A DNA stretch of 64,000 nt from Panagrolaimus kolymaensis (lineage: Eukaryota; Nematoda; Chromadorea; Rhabditida; Panagrolaimidae): contig JAJQJQ010000083.1 in the NCBI GenBank assembly GCA_028622995.1, positions 248,001-312,000 of the forward strand. Direction: 5' to 3'. Below are positions 47,616 through 60,500 of this stretch, one piece after another; the first letter of the stretch is position 1, and each line of letters starts with the position of its first letter. The notes under the pieces were generated by a model, which was given only the letters and a program-made list of their open reading frames with translations, searched no databases and was not told the origin of the DNA. The position numbers and the translations under genes are program-made.

Positions 47616-49370
47616 TCAAATATTATCATGTTTTAAATTAACTTTAGTTCGAGTAGTTAGATTAATAAATTTGACATCAGGTTTATTTGATATTCCCATA
47701 TATGATAGTGGTACAATAGGTTGATGAACAAAGCTCCATGTATGATGATCACGAGCAAGCATAATTACAGTTGAATATGGATAATGCGTTCCCATTTCAG
47801 GCATATCTTGTTCAATAATACCATGAGGAGGACAACATTTTCGTAAAGCTTTGATTGATGCATCGATGGTTGTAGCATGAGTAACAATAGCAATTCGATC
47901 AGGATCAGATGTCGTTGTAGTTAAAGTTGAAAAGCAAGAGCGAACACGTTCATAGAATTCTTCCAGAGTTTCTTGTCCCATTATTGCAGCAATTTCAGTG
48001 ATTCTTTTACATGGATGATATTCGACGTCGATTGGATATCCAGCTTTGACAAGTTCTTCAATTGATAAGAATCTGAAACAAAAAAGGAAGTTAGAAAAGT
48101 TGGAAAAAAATTAGGTGAAAAATGAAAAAAGATTGCCCATGATCGGAATCGAACCGATGTCGTCACGGCCACAACGTGAAGTACTAACCACTATACTACA
48201 TGGGCCGAAAGCGTGGGTGATGAAAATGCATCATATTTTAGCAGCGGCTGTCAGTTGTAACAGGCCTTGGCTTTTTTTTCAAGGCAACCAAGACAAGAAG
48301 AAAAAAGCGCAAACGGAAATGCGAACAAGAAAAGAAAAGAAGAACGAGAGCAAACCTTGGAATATCTTTGTACCATTTTGTCCAATCAAAGAGCGCAGGT
48401 TCAATACAAATTTTGATGTTCTTGTTTAAGCCTTTGATAAAAGCGACAGCACTTTGAATACAACGTAATGATGGAGATGAATAAATTTTTTGTAATGGCC
48501 ATATATCATGTAAACGAAATGAACGACCAAGCATTTGACTTGTTAACTGAAAAAATGAAAGAGATTAATACGAGAATAAAAGAAAGCAAAAGGTAAGAAA
48601 GAAAACGAACGATAACAAAGAAAGCCAACAAGCTTTTCTACAGTGGCTGTTAACAACGAATGGAATGCATGCTTTTCATGCAATTTTAATCACGCTTGAT
48701 TAAACTAAATATTGAATGTGAAAGCTAACAAACTCATTATAAAACCATCTCTAAGTTTCTTGGACGTAACAAACACACACTCAATAGCTCAAAGTTTTTA
48801 AAAACATAAATGACAACAGTATAATAGTGTTCGATTAAACTAGTAAAGAAAATACGTCACATTCTCATACTCTTAGGCCAAATACACAGCTCTTATAACC
48901 ATAATCAGTCATTTGAAAGTCAACTAATCTCAACTTTAACTTCATTGAAAACAGAAAGAAAGCTAAACGTACTCCGCCCATTTCAGTAATAGGTGAATCA
49001 TCAACATAATCTCCAATTCCACCAGCACGTTGCAACATTTCCATAGGTTGATTTAAATCATTTGGTAAATATTCTCCAGCATCAGTAAAATTAAGATTTA
49101 ACCATTCAGGAAATACACGATCCATACGTTCACCATTTCGAATTAATGCAACCACTTTTCTCTGAAAAAAATGACCAATGAAAATGAGAAACGAAAAAAA
49201 GTGAGAAAACATACACGTCGAAGAGTAATAGGTCGATCAAAGCTTGCAACCTTTGAAATCAGCTTTTTTGAAGGTAACAATTTTTGAGGATCATTTTCTT
49301 TTTCTTCTTGTAAATGTTTTGCATCATTTTCTTTTGGAGGAGGAGGAGGAGCAACAGCGTCAGACGGCAT
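47616..49370 (-). CDS. Sts/UBASH3-like histidine-phosphatase-fold protein, catalytic His lost
   Basis: Four exons give 330 residues: 49370-49215, 49161-48973, 48546-48356, 48072-47616. The Pro-rich N-terminus is short; the UBA and SH3 domains of vertebrate UBASH3 are absent, as in other nematode members of this family. The phosphoglycerate-mutase-like domain aligns with UBASH3A/B: VALIRNGERMDRVFP, DYVDDSPITEMGG, YSSPSLRCIQSA, EPALFDWTKWYKD, LSIEELVKAGYPIDVEY and IAIVTHATTID. In active members the first motif is RHGER with His as the phosphate acceptor; here residue 61 is Asn. The second-motif His is kept. The protein is probably a pseudophosphatase that binds a ligand or partner. A tRNA-His gene lies in intron 3. 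Confidence 0.85.
48134..48205 (-). tRNA. tRNA-His (GTG)
   Basis: The minus strand folds as a complete cloverleaf. The acceptor stem GCCCATG pairs with CATGGGC. The anticodon stem TCACG/CGTGA encloses the loop TTGTGGC with anticodon GTG. The T arm holds GGTTCGATTCC. The discriminator base is A, and a TTTTTT polymerase III terminator follows at 48130-48125. It lies in intron 3 (48355-48073) of the phosphatase-like gene on the same strand. The extra 5' G of tRNA-His is normally added after transcription and is not encoded. Confidence 0.95.
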
Positions 49371-49812
49371 TTTTTGTTTGCTTGAATGAATGATTGAAAG
49401 AAGGAAAAAAAAGTGCGATGGAATTTTGCTTTTCCACGGAAGACACTTTTTAAGTTTGAAAAAATTTACATTTTTTGTTTCTTACGTCGCTGCTTTTGCT
49501 TTTGGTTTCGCAAGCAAAAATGTGCATGAATTTAGACAAGTATGATGCCTAATTATTAGTAATTATTATTGTCGAACTTTAGGACATTTTATTAAAGTTT
49601 ATTTATTTTTAGACAAGGTTAATAATAATTTGTAATTTACAACTTTTGTGTTATGTTTTTCACAAAATTTTTTTTTTGAATTGCTGCAGTAAATACACAT
49701 TTTTTATGATTGATTAACAAACAAAAAAAACTAAAAAACTATAAAGCAATTTTATTTACATTAAAAATGTTTGTGTTCTCTTTTTTTCTCTCTCATTTGA
49801 ATAGTACGAAAG

Positions 49813-51787
49813 TTAATCTCCTTTCTTTTTGATGATTACTTCACTCGTGGCTGCAGCAAGTTTACCTTCCATTGCAAGCTTTTGTAATTTAGCACGTGGA
49901 ATTCCGGAGACTGCTGTGGTATCAAACTCTCGATTATCTTCTGGTTCTTCACCAGTTTGACATACTCGAATAACCATTCGAATTATGAACTAAAAAATTG
50001 AATAAACATATTTTATGGAGCTTGTTTTAAAAAATTTGACTAAATAATAATTTTCGTCAAACTTTTTTCTTTTAGGATTTGATAGTTTTTTAAGCCGCCT
50101 TCTGATGGGTCAAATAAAAGAGCTTACATTAAACCAATAAATATTCATAAAAAGTAATATAACAAGCATAATTCCCAAATATGCATAAAATGGTGAATCT
50201 TGTGGTCCTAAATATACTCCGCCATACAGAGTCATGTAAAGCAATTTTAATGGATACCAATAAAGACGGAATACAAACCTAAAACAAAAAAATGTATTCA
50301 TAAAAATATTTCTGGTAGCTAAATAAAAATTTCATAAAAAGATTTCTTTCCGCGGAGAGACTTCAAGCAACAATTTTTTTTGAAAGATATTTGCTTACCA
50401 CATAATTGCAAATGAAACAAATGCAACATTTCCAAGAATATTGAGTAAAGGATAATAATCGCCATTTTCTCTTTTCTTTAAATAAACACAAAGTTTAGTT
50501 AATTCAAGCATCTAAAAAATTATTATTGTTTACGAGGTGAGACTGCAAGTAACAATATTTCTTTTTTTCAAGCTTACCATATCAGTGTTATCATGTAAAA
50601 ATACCACGAATGCCCCTTCCAAAACATGACCTGAGCCATAACTTAAACCAATTAAAGCTAAAGCAATAAAATGATGAATGCACATTAAAGTGCTGTCTTT
50701 TCTCCAAATATCCATATAAAGGGTTGCATAAATTGAATGAACATAAAATGCGGCTTGAGTTAAATATATTAAATGAATATCCCAATAAACATGTGGTGGT
50801 TGACCTATTGACCAACCTAAAAATATTTTTTTATCAAAGATTTAGAAAGCTGTGATTTAATAAAATCGGTTTTTAACCATCGAAAAAAGGGTTTTGGAAT
50901 GTAAAAAATACCCGAAATAAAAATTTTAGTATTTGAGCGAAAAAAAAGTAATGTATCTTACTTTCCCATACAGATAATGGATCCCAAAAAGTATTATATC
51001 TTCCAGAAAAAATATGAACATATAATGAAAATGACCATGTAACTAAATAATATAAAAATTTCCAAACACATTCAGGAAATTTATGGGCTTGCAAAATCGC
51101 TACATCAAGTCTAGGAATGGCTGGCTAAAAAAAATATGCAATAAAACAATTTTAATATAATCAGATAATCAATGAGAGTGAAGCTTCAAGCTTACCAAAA
51201 CATAAAATTTAACAAAATAAAATCGTAATACGGTTAATGAAAATGCAAAAATAAAAACTAAAGTTAGCTGCAATCGATTTACATTTAAAGTTTGGAGATC
51301 ATCAAAAAATGTTTGAGGAAATTGATAATTTGGAAATATTTTAGGAAATCGATATAAAAAATGGATAATTGATTGAGAACATATTTTTGTCTGAAATTAT
51401 TATTTTTTGGTGAAATTTTATTCAATCCCTCTCTTTCTGACCAAAGCATGAATTTTTTTAATAACCTAAAAAACTTTTTACAATGCATAAGAAAAAAAGT
51501 CACAAAAGATTCAAAATATTTTTGTTGTTATTTGTACGTACTTTGTAGCTTTAGTTTTCTTGAAGAAAAATCCATGACATTACTTTTCTTTATTTTTAAA
51601 GTTTTTGTTTACTTTTTTTTCTGTGGGACGACAAAGATTTTTCACACTTTTACATGCTTCAAAAAAAAAGAAAAAAAGTAAGAATTTGGAATCTATGAAC
51701 TTCTTTACAACTTACAAAAGTTATGTAATCAACAGTTGGCACTCGATGAATAAATGAATCAGTGAGGTTATATTCAGGCAAAATCAT
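49813..51787 (-). CDS. lagr-1: ceramide synthase, CERS1/LAGR-1 type
   Basis: N-acylates sphinganine or sphingosine with a fatty acyl-CoA in the endoplasmic reticulum membrane. Seven exons give 369 residues: 51787-51716, 51390-51196, 51124-50962, 50816-50578, 50511-50399, 50278-50128, 49989-49813. Several hydrophobic segments form the TLC domain. The Lag1 motif is intact: [20 protein letters not shown] with the double His, then [19 protein letters not shown] and DMMLELTK with the acidic residues. [12 protein letters not shown] is characteristic of the CERS1 branch. No homeobox-like domain is present, as expected for CERS1-type enzymes. The tail ends in a Lys-rich segment (IIKKKGD) that could act as an ER-retention signal. 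Confidence 0.94.
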
Positions 51788-54735
51788 TACATCTAAAGAT
51801 CTTTAAAAAAACCATTTAATAAAATTAAGCTTTAAAGATAAGTAAAAAATTATGGACAATTAATAATGAGAGAAAAAAATGGCAAAAGAAGAAAAAGAAA
51901 AGTTTAAAAAAGCGAGCGAAATTTATTTTTCTTTTTTGTAAAGAAATACACAAAAATTAAAAATGTGAAATTTAATATAGGTTAGGAAAAAAGCAATAAA
52001 AAGGGAAGAGAGATATAGTTTTAGAATTTTGTAACATTGAATACTAAATATTTAAAGATGGCATAATTTGCTAAACTGTTACTCAAATGTGAGGTGTAAA
52101 AAACTTTCGTGAAGAAAAAAAAATTGATCAAAGATAAAAAAAAATATTAAACTAAGGAACTTCTTCTTCCTTAATAATCCGACGACAACTCTAAACAAAT
52201 AAAATATCATGTTTTTTTTCTGCAAAAATATGACTATTATATTTACGATTATTGATATTTTTATATTACTAATATTTCACAAGGTTATAATCCATATTCA
52301 CAATATTATTTTTTTCCTTTCCGCACTCCTCACAAAAAGTCTCCATCGAGAAATAACTTGTTTCAAGAAAGGTATTTATTTCTCTTCCCGAAAAAAAAAT
52401 TGAAAAACTTTATTCTTTTACTTTTCCTAGCTCCCGCCTTCTTTTTTTATTATTATTGCGTGTATCTCCTCGTAAGTCTCGAAAAAAAGAAATATGTACA
52501 TAGTTTGATGATGTTGGAATGATCATCATTCATCGACGACGACGACGGTGAACAACTTTGAGTTGGTTCGTTGTTGTTTAAATGTACTTTCATCATTTTG
52601 GAGTTTCGTGTCTCTCGTCGTTGTCGTTGTTGAGTAAGAAGAATAAGACACTAACTACGCTGACTGCAAAAAAATATAGGTAGACAGTCTCAATCATCGA
52701 TGGAGGAATTGACAAATTTTTGAAGAAAAAAAAAAATAAATGAAAATCTTTCCAGCGCTCAAGAAAAAAAGAAACTTGGGTCAAAAAAGGAAAAGTTTTT
52801 TTATTTTTTTGAGGAGTTTTTTTTACAAAAAAGAAGATTTTATCAAGACAAAAAGAAAAAAACGAGAAATGACATTTTATAAAAATTGCGTCAAAAAAAG
52901 TTATATACAAAAGTTATCGAAAAATATAAAAAAAATATTGTTGTTTCAAAGCTGCTTCTTTTTTTGAAGATTGAACAAAAAAGAAAGAAATTTTTTGTCA
53001 AAAGCTTGTTCTTCTGACCTGGTTGTTGTTGTTTTACAATTTAGAAGCATCCAAAAAAAAATGTTTCAAAAATAAATTAAATGTTACCTCGCAACCAAAA
53101 TGAGCTATAACGTAACAAAATGATTTTCTTTTTGTTTCTAGAGTAAATTTTTTTTTCTTTGTTTGTTTGTTGTTTCGCTATATTTTTTTACGTCAGCTTC
53201 ATCACCATGAATTTTTAAAAAAGATGTTGGGAGGTTGACGAAAACAAATCACAAAGTAAATAAATGCAAAAAAAAAACATCATCGTTATTATAATTTTTT
53301 AAAATTCTTGATTTGTGGTTGATAAGATTTTTCAAAAGAAAAAAATTGAATCTGTTATGTTTTTGGAATTGCGGATTTGTTTGTTTAAATTTCAAGTTTA
53401 AAAACCTTTAACTTTTTATTGACAAACAACAAAATAATAATTTTTTAATTAAATAAGTTTCTGATTTACAAAAAAATATATAAAAAAACATGAAAATCGA
53501 AAGACACGAGAAAAATTTAAGACGATAAAATAACAAAAATAAATAATGCATAAAATATAAAAATAAGTGTAAAAAATACATAATTTTTTTAGGGATTTAA
53601 ATTTGTACAAAACAAAAAAAATATTAATTAAAGGTAATACGAATCTAATAAATTTGTTTAAAATCCATATAGTGAAATGATTAAAAAAATAAGATGCATA
53701 AGAAACAAATAACAATTTTTCTTTCTTCTCTCTTTTTTGTTTGTTCTTTTTAAAGTCCTTCAGTTTTTAATACAGTAAAATAATTTTTTGAGGTGATTGA
53801 TATCTTTCAAAAATTTTGTGGACGGAAAATCAATTATTAATTTTTTTAACTCGTTTTTTTGGAGCACCCAAAGAAAAAAGTTTTGCTTTTAGAAAAAGAG
53901 AGAGAAGAGAATAATAAAAACAGAGATAGCAGAGAGACCGTAATTTTGCTTAATTTTTGAGTTAAAAAAAATATATTTTTAAATAAGGGATTTGATTGAT
54001 ATATCAGGCACAAAAAAATACAAGGATATTATTAATTAAAAGCAAAAACATAATAATATAAGTAATTGTTTTTAGAAAAATATATGCACTGGAGAAACGA
54101 AAAAAAAATATATGGAATGAAAAAAAGAAATATTTAAGGCAATATTGGATTTTAACAACAAAAAAACTAAAAATTAAGTGAGAGAGAGATAATGCATAGA
54201 AAACAACAAAAAAAAATGAGAGATAAAAGCGAGAATTTTATAAATAAAAATAAGAAGTTTTTGAAACAAAGCCACGGAATTTGGTAGCCAAAATTCTTTT
54301 CTTTGTGAGGCATTCTTCGAAAGCAAATAAAACTTTTGTGTTTTATTAGAAAACAAAGAAGCTTTTCTCCAAAAACCTATATTATTTTTTTTAAATGACG
54401 ATTATCAAATTCGAAATAATTTTTTTTACTTGAGATCTCAACAATTTAAAAAAAGACAAGAAAATTTAATTATTTTTTTTAGAAAGAAAACAAAAGGGTA
54501 GTAATAATAAGCAAGCAGCAGACGACGAAGGTGGCAAAAGGCAAAAAAAGAAAAAGAAGTATGTATGTTTTAAATTTTGGCAATAATAATCATAATTATT
54601 TTTTAAATGACTAATTTAACGAAAGTGAGAAAGACAAAAGAATTATGAATCTCTTTTTAATTAAGTGATGAAGATTTATTTATTTATTTTGTTCTAAATT
54701 AAATACCCAAGAAGCGGCTATCATGATTTTTGTTG
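51788..54735. other. intergenic, no supported gene
   Basis: Extremely A-rich and T-rich with short purine runs. Small frames near 52740-52967 and 53449-53715 are Lys or Phe/Tyr/Ile rich and are not convincing. It should include the ceramide synthase promoter on its left and the 3' flank of the Gln-rich gene on its right. Confidence 0.5.
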
Positions 54736-57528
54736 TCACGCAGTTTTAATTGGGGCACCTGGAGTAAAATGTGGTGGCATCGTTGTTGTTGCTGTTGATG
54801 ATGTTGGAAATTTATTAAGATTACCACCTCCACCATTGCCTTTAATATTATTGTTGTTAACAGGATATTCAACTATTCCAGCTTGAGGATGAAATTCAAG
54901 AATGGTTTTATTTTGTCTTAAACCTCTAAAAATTAAAATATATTTAGCTTTAAATAATTATGAATAAATAAAAAAACTTACTCAGTTTCTTGAAAACCAG
55001 GTAAAAATACATATTCTTTAGAGTTAATTGGACGAGAAAGAATCCTATAATTTCCTATCATCATTTGAGACCATTTATGTTCAATTTCATTTTCCATTTT
55101 CGCTGAAGTTATATCTCGACTATTTGTATTTAATCCATTTTTCTCCTTCCATCGATCTGCAAATACTCGAGGTTTGGCAATAGAGAAAGTTCGAGCTTCA
55201 TCCCTCCATTCTAAAACTCGTTTACTCGCTTTTCCAGGTTCTAATAATAATTCACATAAATATCGAATCATACAAACTTCAGATGTTCGAGGTGCATATT
55301 CTAAAAAGAATTAAAGATAAATATTTTATATATTCAAAAAAAATGAAAGTTACTTACTATCAATAAAAGCCACCATATTTTTATATGGCATATTATTTGC
55401 ATTATTTCTAGGTCGTTTAATTGTATTATTAGCCTTTTCAATCCCATTTATTTCTTCTGGGCCTCGTTTACGTGAAGAAGTTGAAGCTGTGGATGCTACA
55501 CTTGCTGGTGAAGCAGTAGATAATCTGTGATTATTTTCCATTGTTGCATGATTAAATAATAATTTTCCTGGTTTTGATGCTAATGCTGCAGCTAAAGATG
55601 AAGAACAACCTGGAGAACCATCGCCTATTGGTGGAGTCAAAGCAACTAAAGGTGAAACATTTGCTCCAATTGTGTGATGTCCATTATTATTATTTGATGG
55701 TTGTCCATTAGCTTGTAAAGGGCTTTGTTGAATTCCATTATTTGTTATTAGGGTATTAGTTGATAAAGGTCTGCCATTTTGTGGAGACATTAATTCATTT
55801 TTTATTTGATATTTGGGTGAATTTATATCGGGTGTTTGTGGTTGATTCGATGGAGGTATCATCATTCCATTAATCCTTTGTTGTTGGTGATGTTGGTGCA
55901 TTCCATTTGAAATTAATGGAGGCTTCATTTCATTCTCATTTGAATCTATTCTTTGAATATGTTGTGAATTTTGTGAATGTTGGCGAGAATGATAATAAGC
56001 ATCTTGCATTTGTTGTTGTTGCTTATTCGTTAATGAATCTTGTCGAATCATAGGTTGTGGAGTATTCATTTTAAATGAGGATTGTCTTGAAAAATTATTT
56101 ATTCCTACCGATTGTGGTTGTTGCTGTTGTTGGGATTGAGGTGTATTGATTTGTGGCGATGAAGAATAAATAGGTGACATCATAGCTGCTCGAGCTGATC
56201 CAGGTCCACCAACACCACCACCATTTTGCACCAGTTGTTTTTGTTGTTGTTGTTGCTACAAAAATATATGATAAAGTATTATTACATAATAAACAAGGGA
56301 CATTCGGACAAATGGTTGGTGCGTGTGATAGCGATTACGTCATTATTTTGGTTAGGGACAAAGAATATTATTGCGATAACACATTTTTTTTTATGAAATG
56401 TGATTATGTATTTCAAATCTTTAGAAACCAAAAATTACTAAAAACTTTAACAAAAGTGCCGTCAAGCGATTTCTTTCGCCAAAAATAGCATGCAAATTTG
56501 GAAATAAAAAATTTCAAAAAATGCAAATTTTCATTTATAAAAAACTCAGAAATTCTAATCACCACCATCAAAATGCGAATTTCCCAACTTCTTAGCAAAG
56601 TCTTACCTGTAAATACATTTGTTGCTGTTGTTCGGGTGTCAAATTAGATGGTGGATGAGGATAAAAAGGTGAACGCATTTGTGGTTGAGGATTTGATCCA
56701 GGTGTTGGTAGATTATTAGGTTGTCGAATAGATGCTTGTTGATTAAATCGATAAAATTCTGGTGGATGTGCTGGTAATGGAGTCATTGGAGTCAAAGATT
56801 GTTGTTCTGGTAATTGATTAGATGGGCCAGCCTAAAAAAATTAATTTCATATTTATTTTAATAAACTATAGTTAATCAACAAACCATCTGAAGAGGAGGA
56901 GGTCTATGTTGTTTTTGCTGAGGTTGTGACTGCTGCATTGATGGACCAGGTTGTTGCTGAGCATATTGGTTTTGTTGCTGTTGCCATTGCTGTCGTTGAG
57001 AATATGATGGACCTGGTTGTTGTTGTTGTTGTTGTTGTTGTTGGTGTAATCTTTGAGGATTATATGCCCAATCACAATCTTGCGGCAATATATAACTTCC
57101 ATCAGATCGTTGCTTTGCCTACAAATAATGGTCATTCTCAAATTCAATTTATAACTCTAAAAACTTACATGAAAGGAACAATCCAAAGAAAATTCATATA
57201 AATTTTCCAAAATTTCATCACCATGTCGTTGATTATATTCTGGATGATTTTTAGTTTTTTCTAATAAATTATATAAATCTGAATCAGTTTTATACGATTG
57301 TAATTCATTCGCTTCTGAATCAGTATTAATATTATTATTATTCGATTTTAGTTGTTGCTGCTGCAGTTGAGAATTGTTTGATGGAGGAGGCATTTCAGTT
57401 GAAGAGGAAGAAGGACCAGGTTCGTTGGTGGATTTTCTTGTATTTGAAGACATGGGAATAAATTGATTTGATTGTGGCTGCGGCTGCAAGGGATATTGCG
57501 ATTGCTGTGAAAGGGAAGACATGATCAT
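54736..57528 (-). CDS. Gln/Asn-rich protein with a possible divergent ETS-like winged-helix domain
   Basis: Six exons give 741 residues from the first visible Met: 57528-57169, 57118-56885, 56831-56607, 56255-55358, 55300-54982, 54925-54736. A short conserved-looking block (YNQRHGDEILENLYEFSLDC, then DGSYILPQDCDWAYNPQ) near residues 100-145 is followed by some 400 residues rich in Gln, Pro, Asn and Ser. Near residues 570-680, CMIRYLCELLLEPGK, VLEWRDEARTFSIAKPRVFADRWKEK and ILSRPINSKEYVFLPGF follow the spacing of an ETS domain. The recognition helix (normally RALRYYY) is not conserved. Function is unknown; a nuclear role is inferred from composition. A good acceptor at 57579 keeps the frame open for 16 more codons, so an upstream coding exon may exist. 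Confidence 0.65.
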
Positions 57529-57578
57529 AACATCTGATGATTGATTTTCCCCAAATAAGAAAAAGTTAGGCGAATACC

Positions 57579-60500
57579 CTGAAAAATAAAATAAAATGAT
57601 AAAAGCAAGAGTAAATTGATTTTTTTCCTTTAAATTTAAAAAGGCACATGAAATTGTTTACAAAAAAAAAGAAGAGACATATTATGTCTAAACTGTGAAA
57701 AAAATCTCGCATATTAAAAAAATTTCGCCTTTAGAGAAAAAAACCAATCTCTTGGAAGAAAAAAAGAAGAAGAAGACGAAGCAGGAGAAGGAGCAGCAAC
57801 AGCGCAACAATAGGATGGGGGACAGCAACAAAAAAAAACGTTCGTTCGACCGTCAGTCGACGACCAACAACACCATTGTTGTATATATATGGATGGAATA
57901 GCGGTGGTGGCTGTGGTGGACATCACGCTGGCCGCAAGGAAATTTAAAAAAAAAGGAAAGGAAGAAGGAGACGAGGAAAAAAAGAAGACCCAAGCTCTGA
58001 GTTGAGTTCACTTGCGTTCTTCCTCCATTTTTTTCTTCTTTTCTTCTTCGGTCGTTTATTTTTTCATTTTCGTTTGTACCAAAGAAAAAAGAAAAATGTG
58101 TTACGCACAATGTAATAAAAAAATCCTTTTATTTTTGTGATGAACGCGCAAGTATTAATGGTATATAAAAGAAATGAGTAAAGACGAAGAAGAAAAGGAT
58201 ATGAACATTTTTATTTTATGATTTTTTTTGAGGATGGCTGAATGAATGACCGACGACGACATGCACATATGACTGACTGACTGACATACAACAACATCGC
58301 TTGCTAGCTTGCATACTTACATGCATTTTGCGCGCATTTTTACAAAAGCCCACCAACAAAATATTAAAGATGGACGGACATATTTGCTTGGAAGAAGAAG
58401 AAAAAAAGTTAGGACAAACATCAACAAAAAATTAATTGAAAGAATTTTTTTATATTTTTGTACGCACTCGCCAACCGCCGCCACCGATCTTTCTTTTTTT
58501 TCTGTCCCGCAACTAGCTAGCAAGCAAGCCAATAACCGAGTGAACGAGTAAGTAGTAGTAAGTCAGTGATGGAAAAAAAAAAGTAAGCCAGAGCCTGGTT
58601 CTGCAAGGCTCGAGCGCGCATCATCATACACAAAAAAAAACGATGATGAAGGATGGATGGATGGTAGCGCGAGTGTGAGTTCTATTATTTCTGCTTGTCG
58701 TCGGTCTCGTCGTCGTTATTGCTGTCATCATCATTTCATAGCATTAAGTAAGAAGAAAGAAAAAAAATAGCGTACAATAAAATGAGGGTAACTTGGTGGT
58801 TTAACAAAATAAAAGAATAGAATGGATGGATGTAATATCGCTAGATGGTTAGATGGGGGATACATACGACGCATGCAGATGATGATGATAGAAGGTTGAA
58901 AGAAAAAAATAATAAAGTTAAAAAGGGAAGAAGAAAAAATTGTCCAAAGCCATCCAAAAAAAATAAAAGTATTGTTGGAGATGGATCATGGCGATCGATA
59001 TCCATGGAGGGAAGAAGAAAAATTGATTTTTTTTTTTGGGACAGAAGGATATCACAGAAAAAAAAAAAATTGGGTTCTTCTTTTTTTCTCCTTCTCTGGC
59101 TTTTTTTTTGAAAGCAGAAGTTAATAAGGTTATAAAAAAGGAAGTTTTTTTTCTTGCAAAAAAATGGTTCCAATCAATTTTTTCTTTTTGGCGACTGACG
59201 TCAACTTATATTATTTTCACGAAAGATAAAGAATCAAAAGTTAAGTAATCAAACATACATACTAATTCCGAAGATGAAGAAAAAACTTAAAAACAAAAAA
59301 GTGCGAAACACATGTCTGAAAAAAGAAAACAAATTCAAAATAAAAAACATGAAAACACAAAATAATTTGATTATATTTTCCTTTTTTTGGTTCAAGCAGT
59401 CATCGATTGATCTCCATTTTTGAAAAAACGAGACCTCCTAGCTTTTGCGCGCACAAATATTTTTTCTTTGCAATCAATCAATGAAGCACCAAGCTAGCAA
59501 GTAATCAATCGATTGATTAATTAATGGAGTGAATAAAATAATAATGAGTGCTTTGATGGAAAAATTAAAGGATGCTTCACTTTTTTTTTTGAGACTCTTT
59601 TACCTTTGATAACTTGAGTCATGTGCTGCTTGCTATTTAGTAATAAAAAAATAAAACAGAAAAAGCTAGTTTAAGCGTTTGATGATGATGGAAAAAATAT
59701 GCAAGCAAACGATTAAGGAGAAAAAAAAACTAGTTTGTTGTATGATTTTGGGAATAACGTGTTTTTTACGTAATAACTAAAAGTGAGAGAGGGAGAGAAA
59801 GTCTGGGTGGATTAGTAAGTTACAGTATTTAAAAGAAATTGAAACTGATCCAAATTAAATCAAAAATACGTTTTAAAAAAATACTGGGATGTGGTCTTTC
59901 GGAAGAAATAAAAGTAAAAAATGGATTAGGAATTTTTTTTTGATTGGAAAATATAAACATTTTGCTTAAATTTTTTCCAGAGGCAAAAAGAGTTTTAAAA
60001 ATATTTGTTAATTAAATAAAAAAAATTAGAATGGTAAAAGAAAAAGCAGCCACATTTTTTTAATTTGCTGCTTTTATTTTAACTCGTATTTTATTTTTCT
60101 TATCTCGAGTTAATTTTCTTTTTTAATGACTTCGTTTTACTTTTTGATAATAAATAACGCAAAATTATCTGGCCCTAAATAATTCAATTCTCCAACAAAA
60201 AAAATATATTCAACAATAATTTCTATTATGCTTGCTTTTTTTTAAGCGGTCAATATTGTTATTAAACCTTCCATAGCCGTTCCTCATTTTTTTTTCAGAT
60301 AAAATTAATATTACTATTTTAGAGGAGAAAAAAAACACCTCTCTCCCAATCAATTAAGCCATTATTCGATGGAAATAATTTTTATGAGTTTTATTTTACC
60401 TCCACAAAAAAAATAAAATTCAAACAACAATTAAAAAGAATTCAAAAAAAAAGTTTTCGACTGACCACCACTTGAAAAATAAAAGAAAGAAAAAATTGTG

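Noticed and set aside
58254..58665. Short tetranucleotide repeats considered as a CRISPR-like or satellite array
   Set aside because: The units are only 4 bp with a few copies each and no spacers; ordinary microsatellites.
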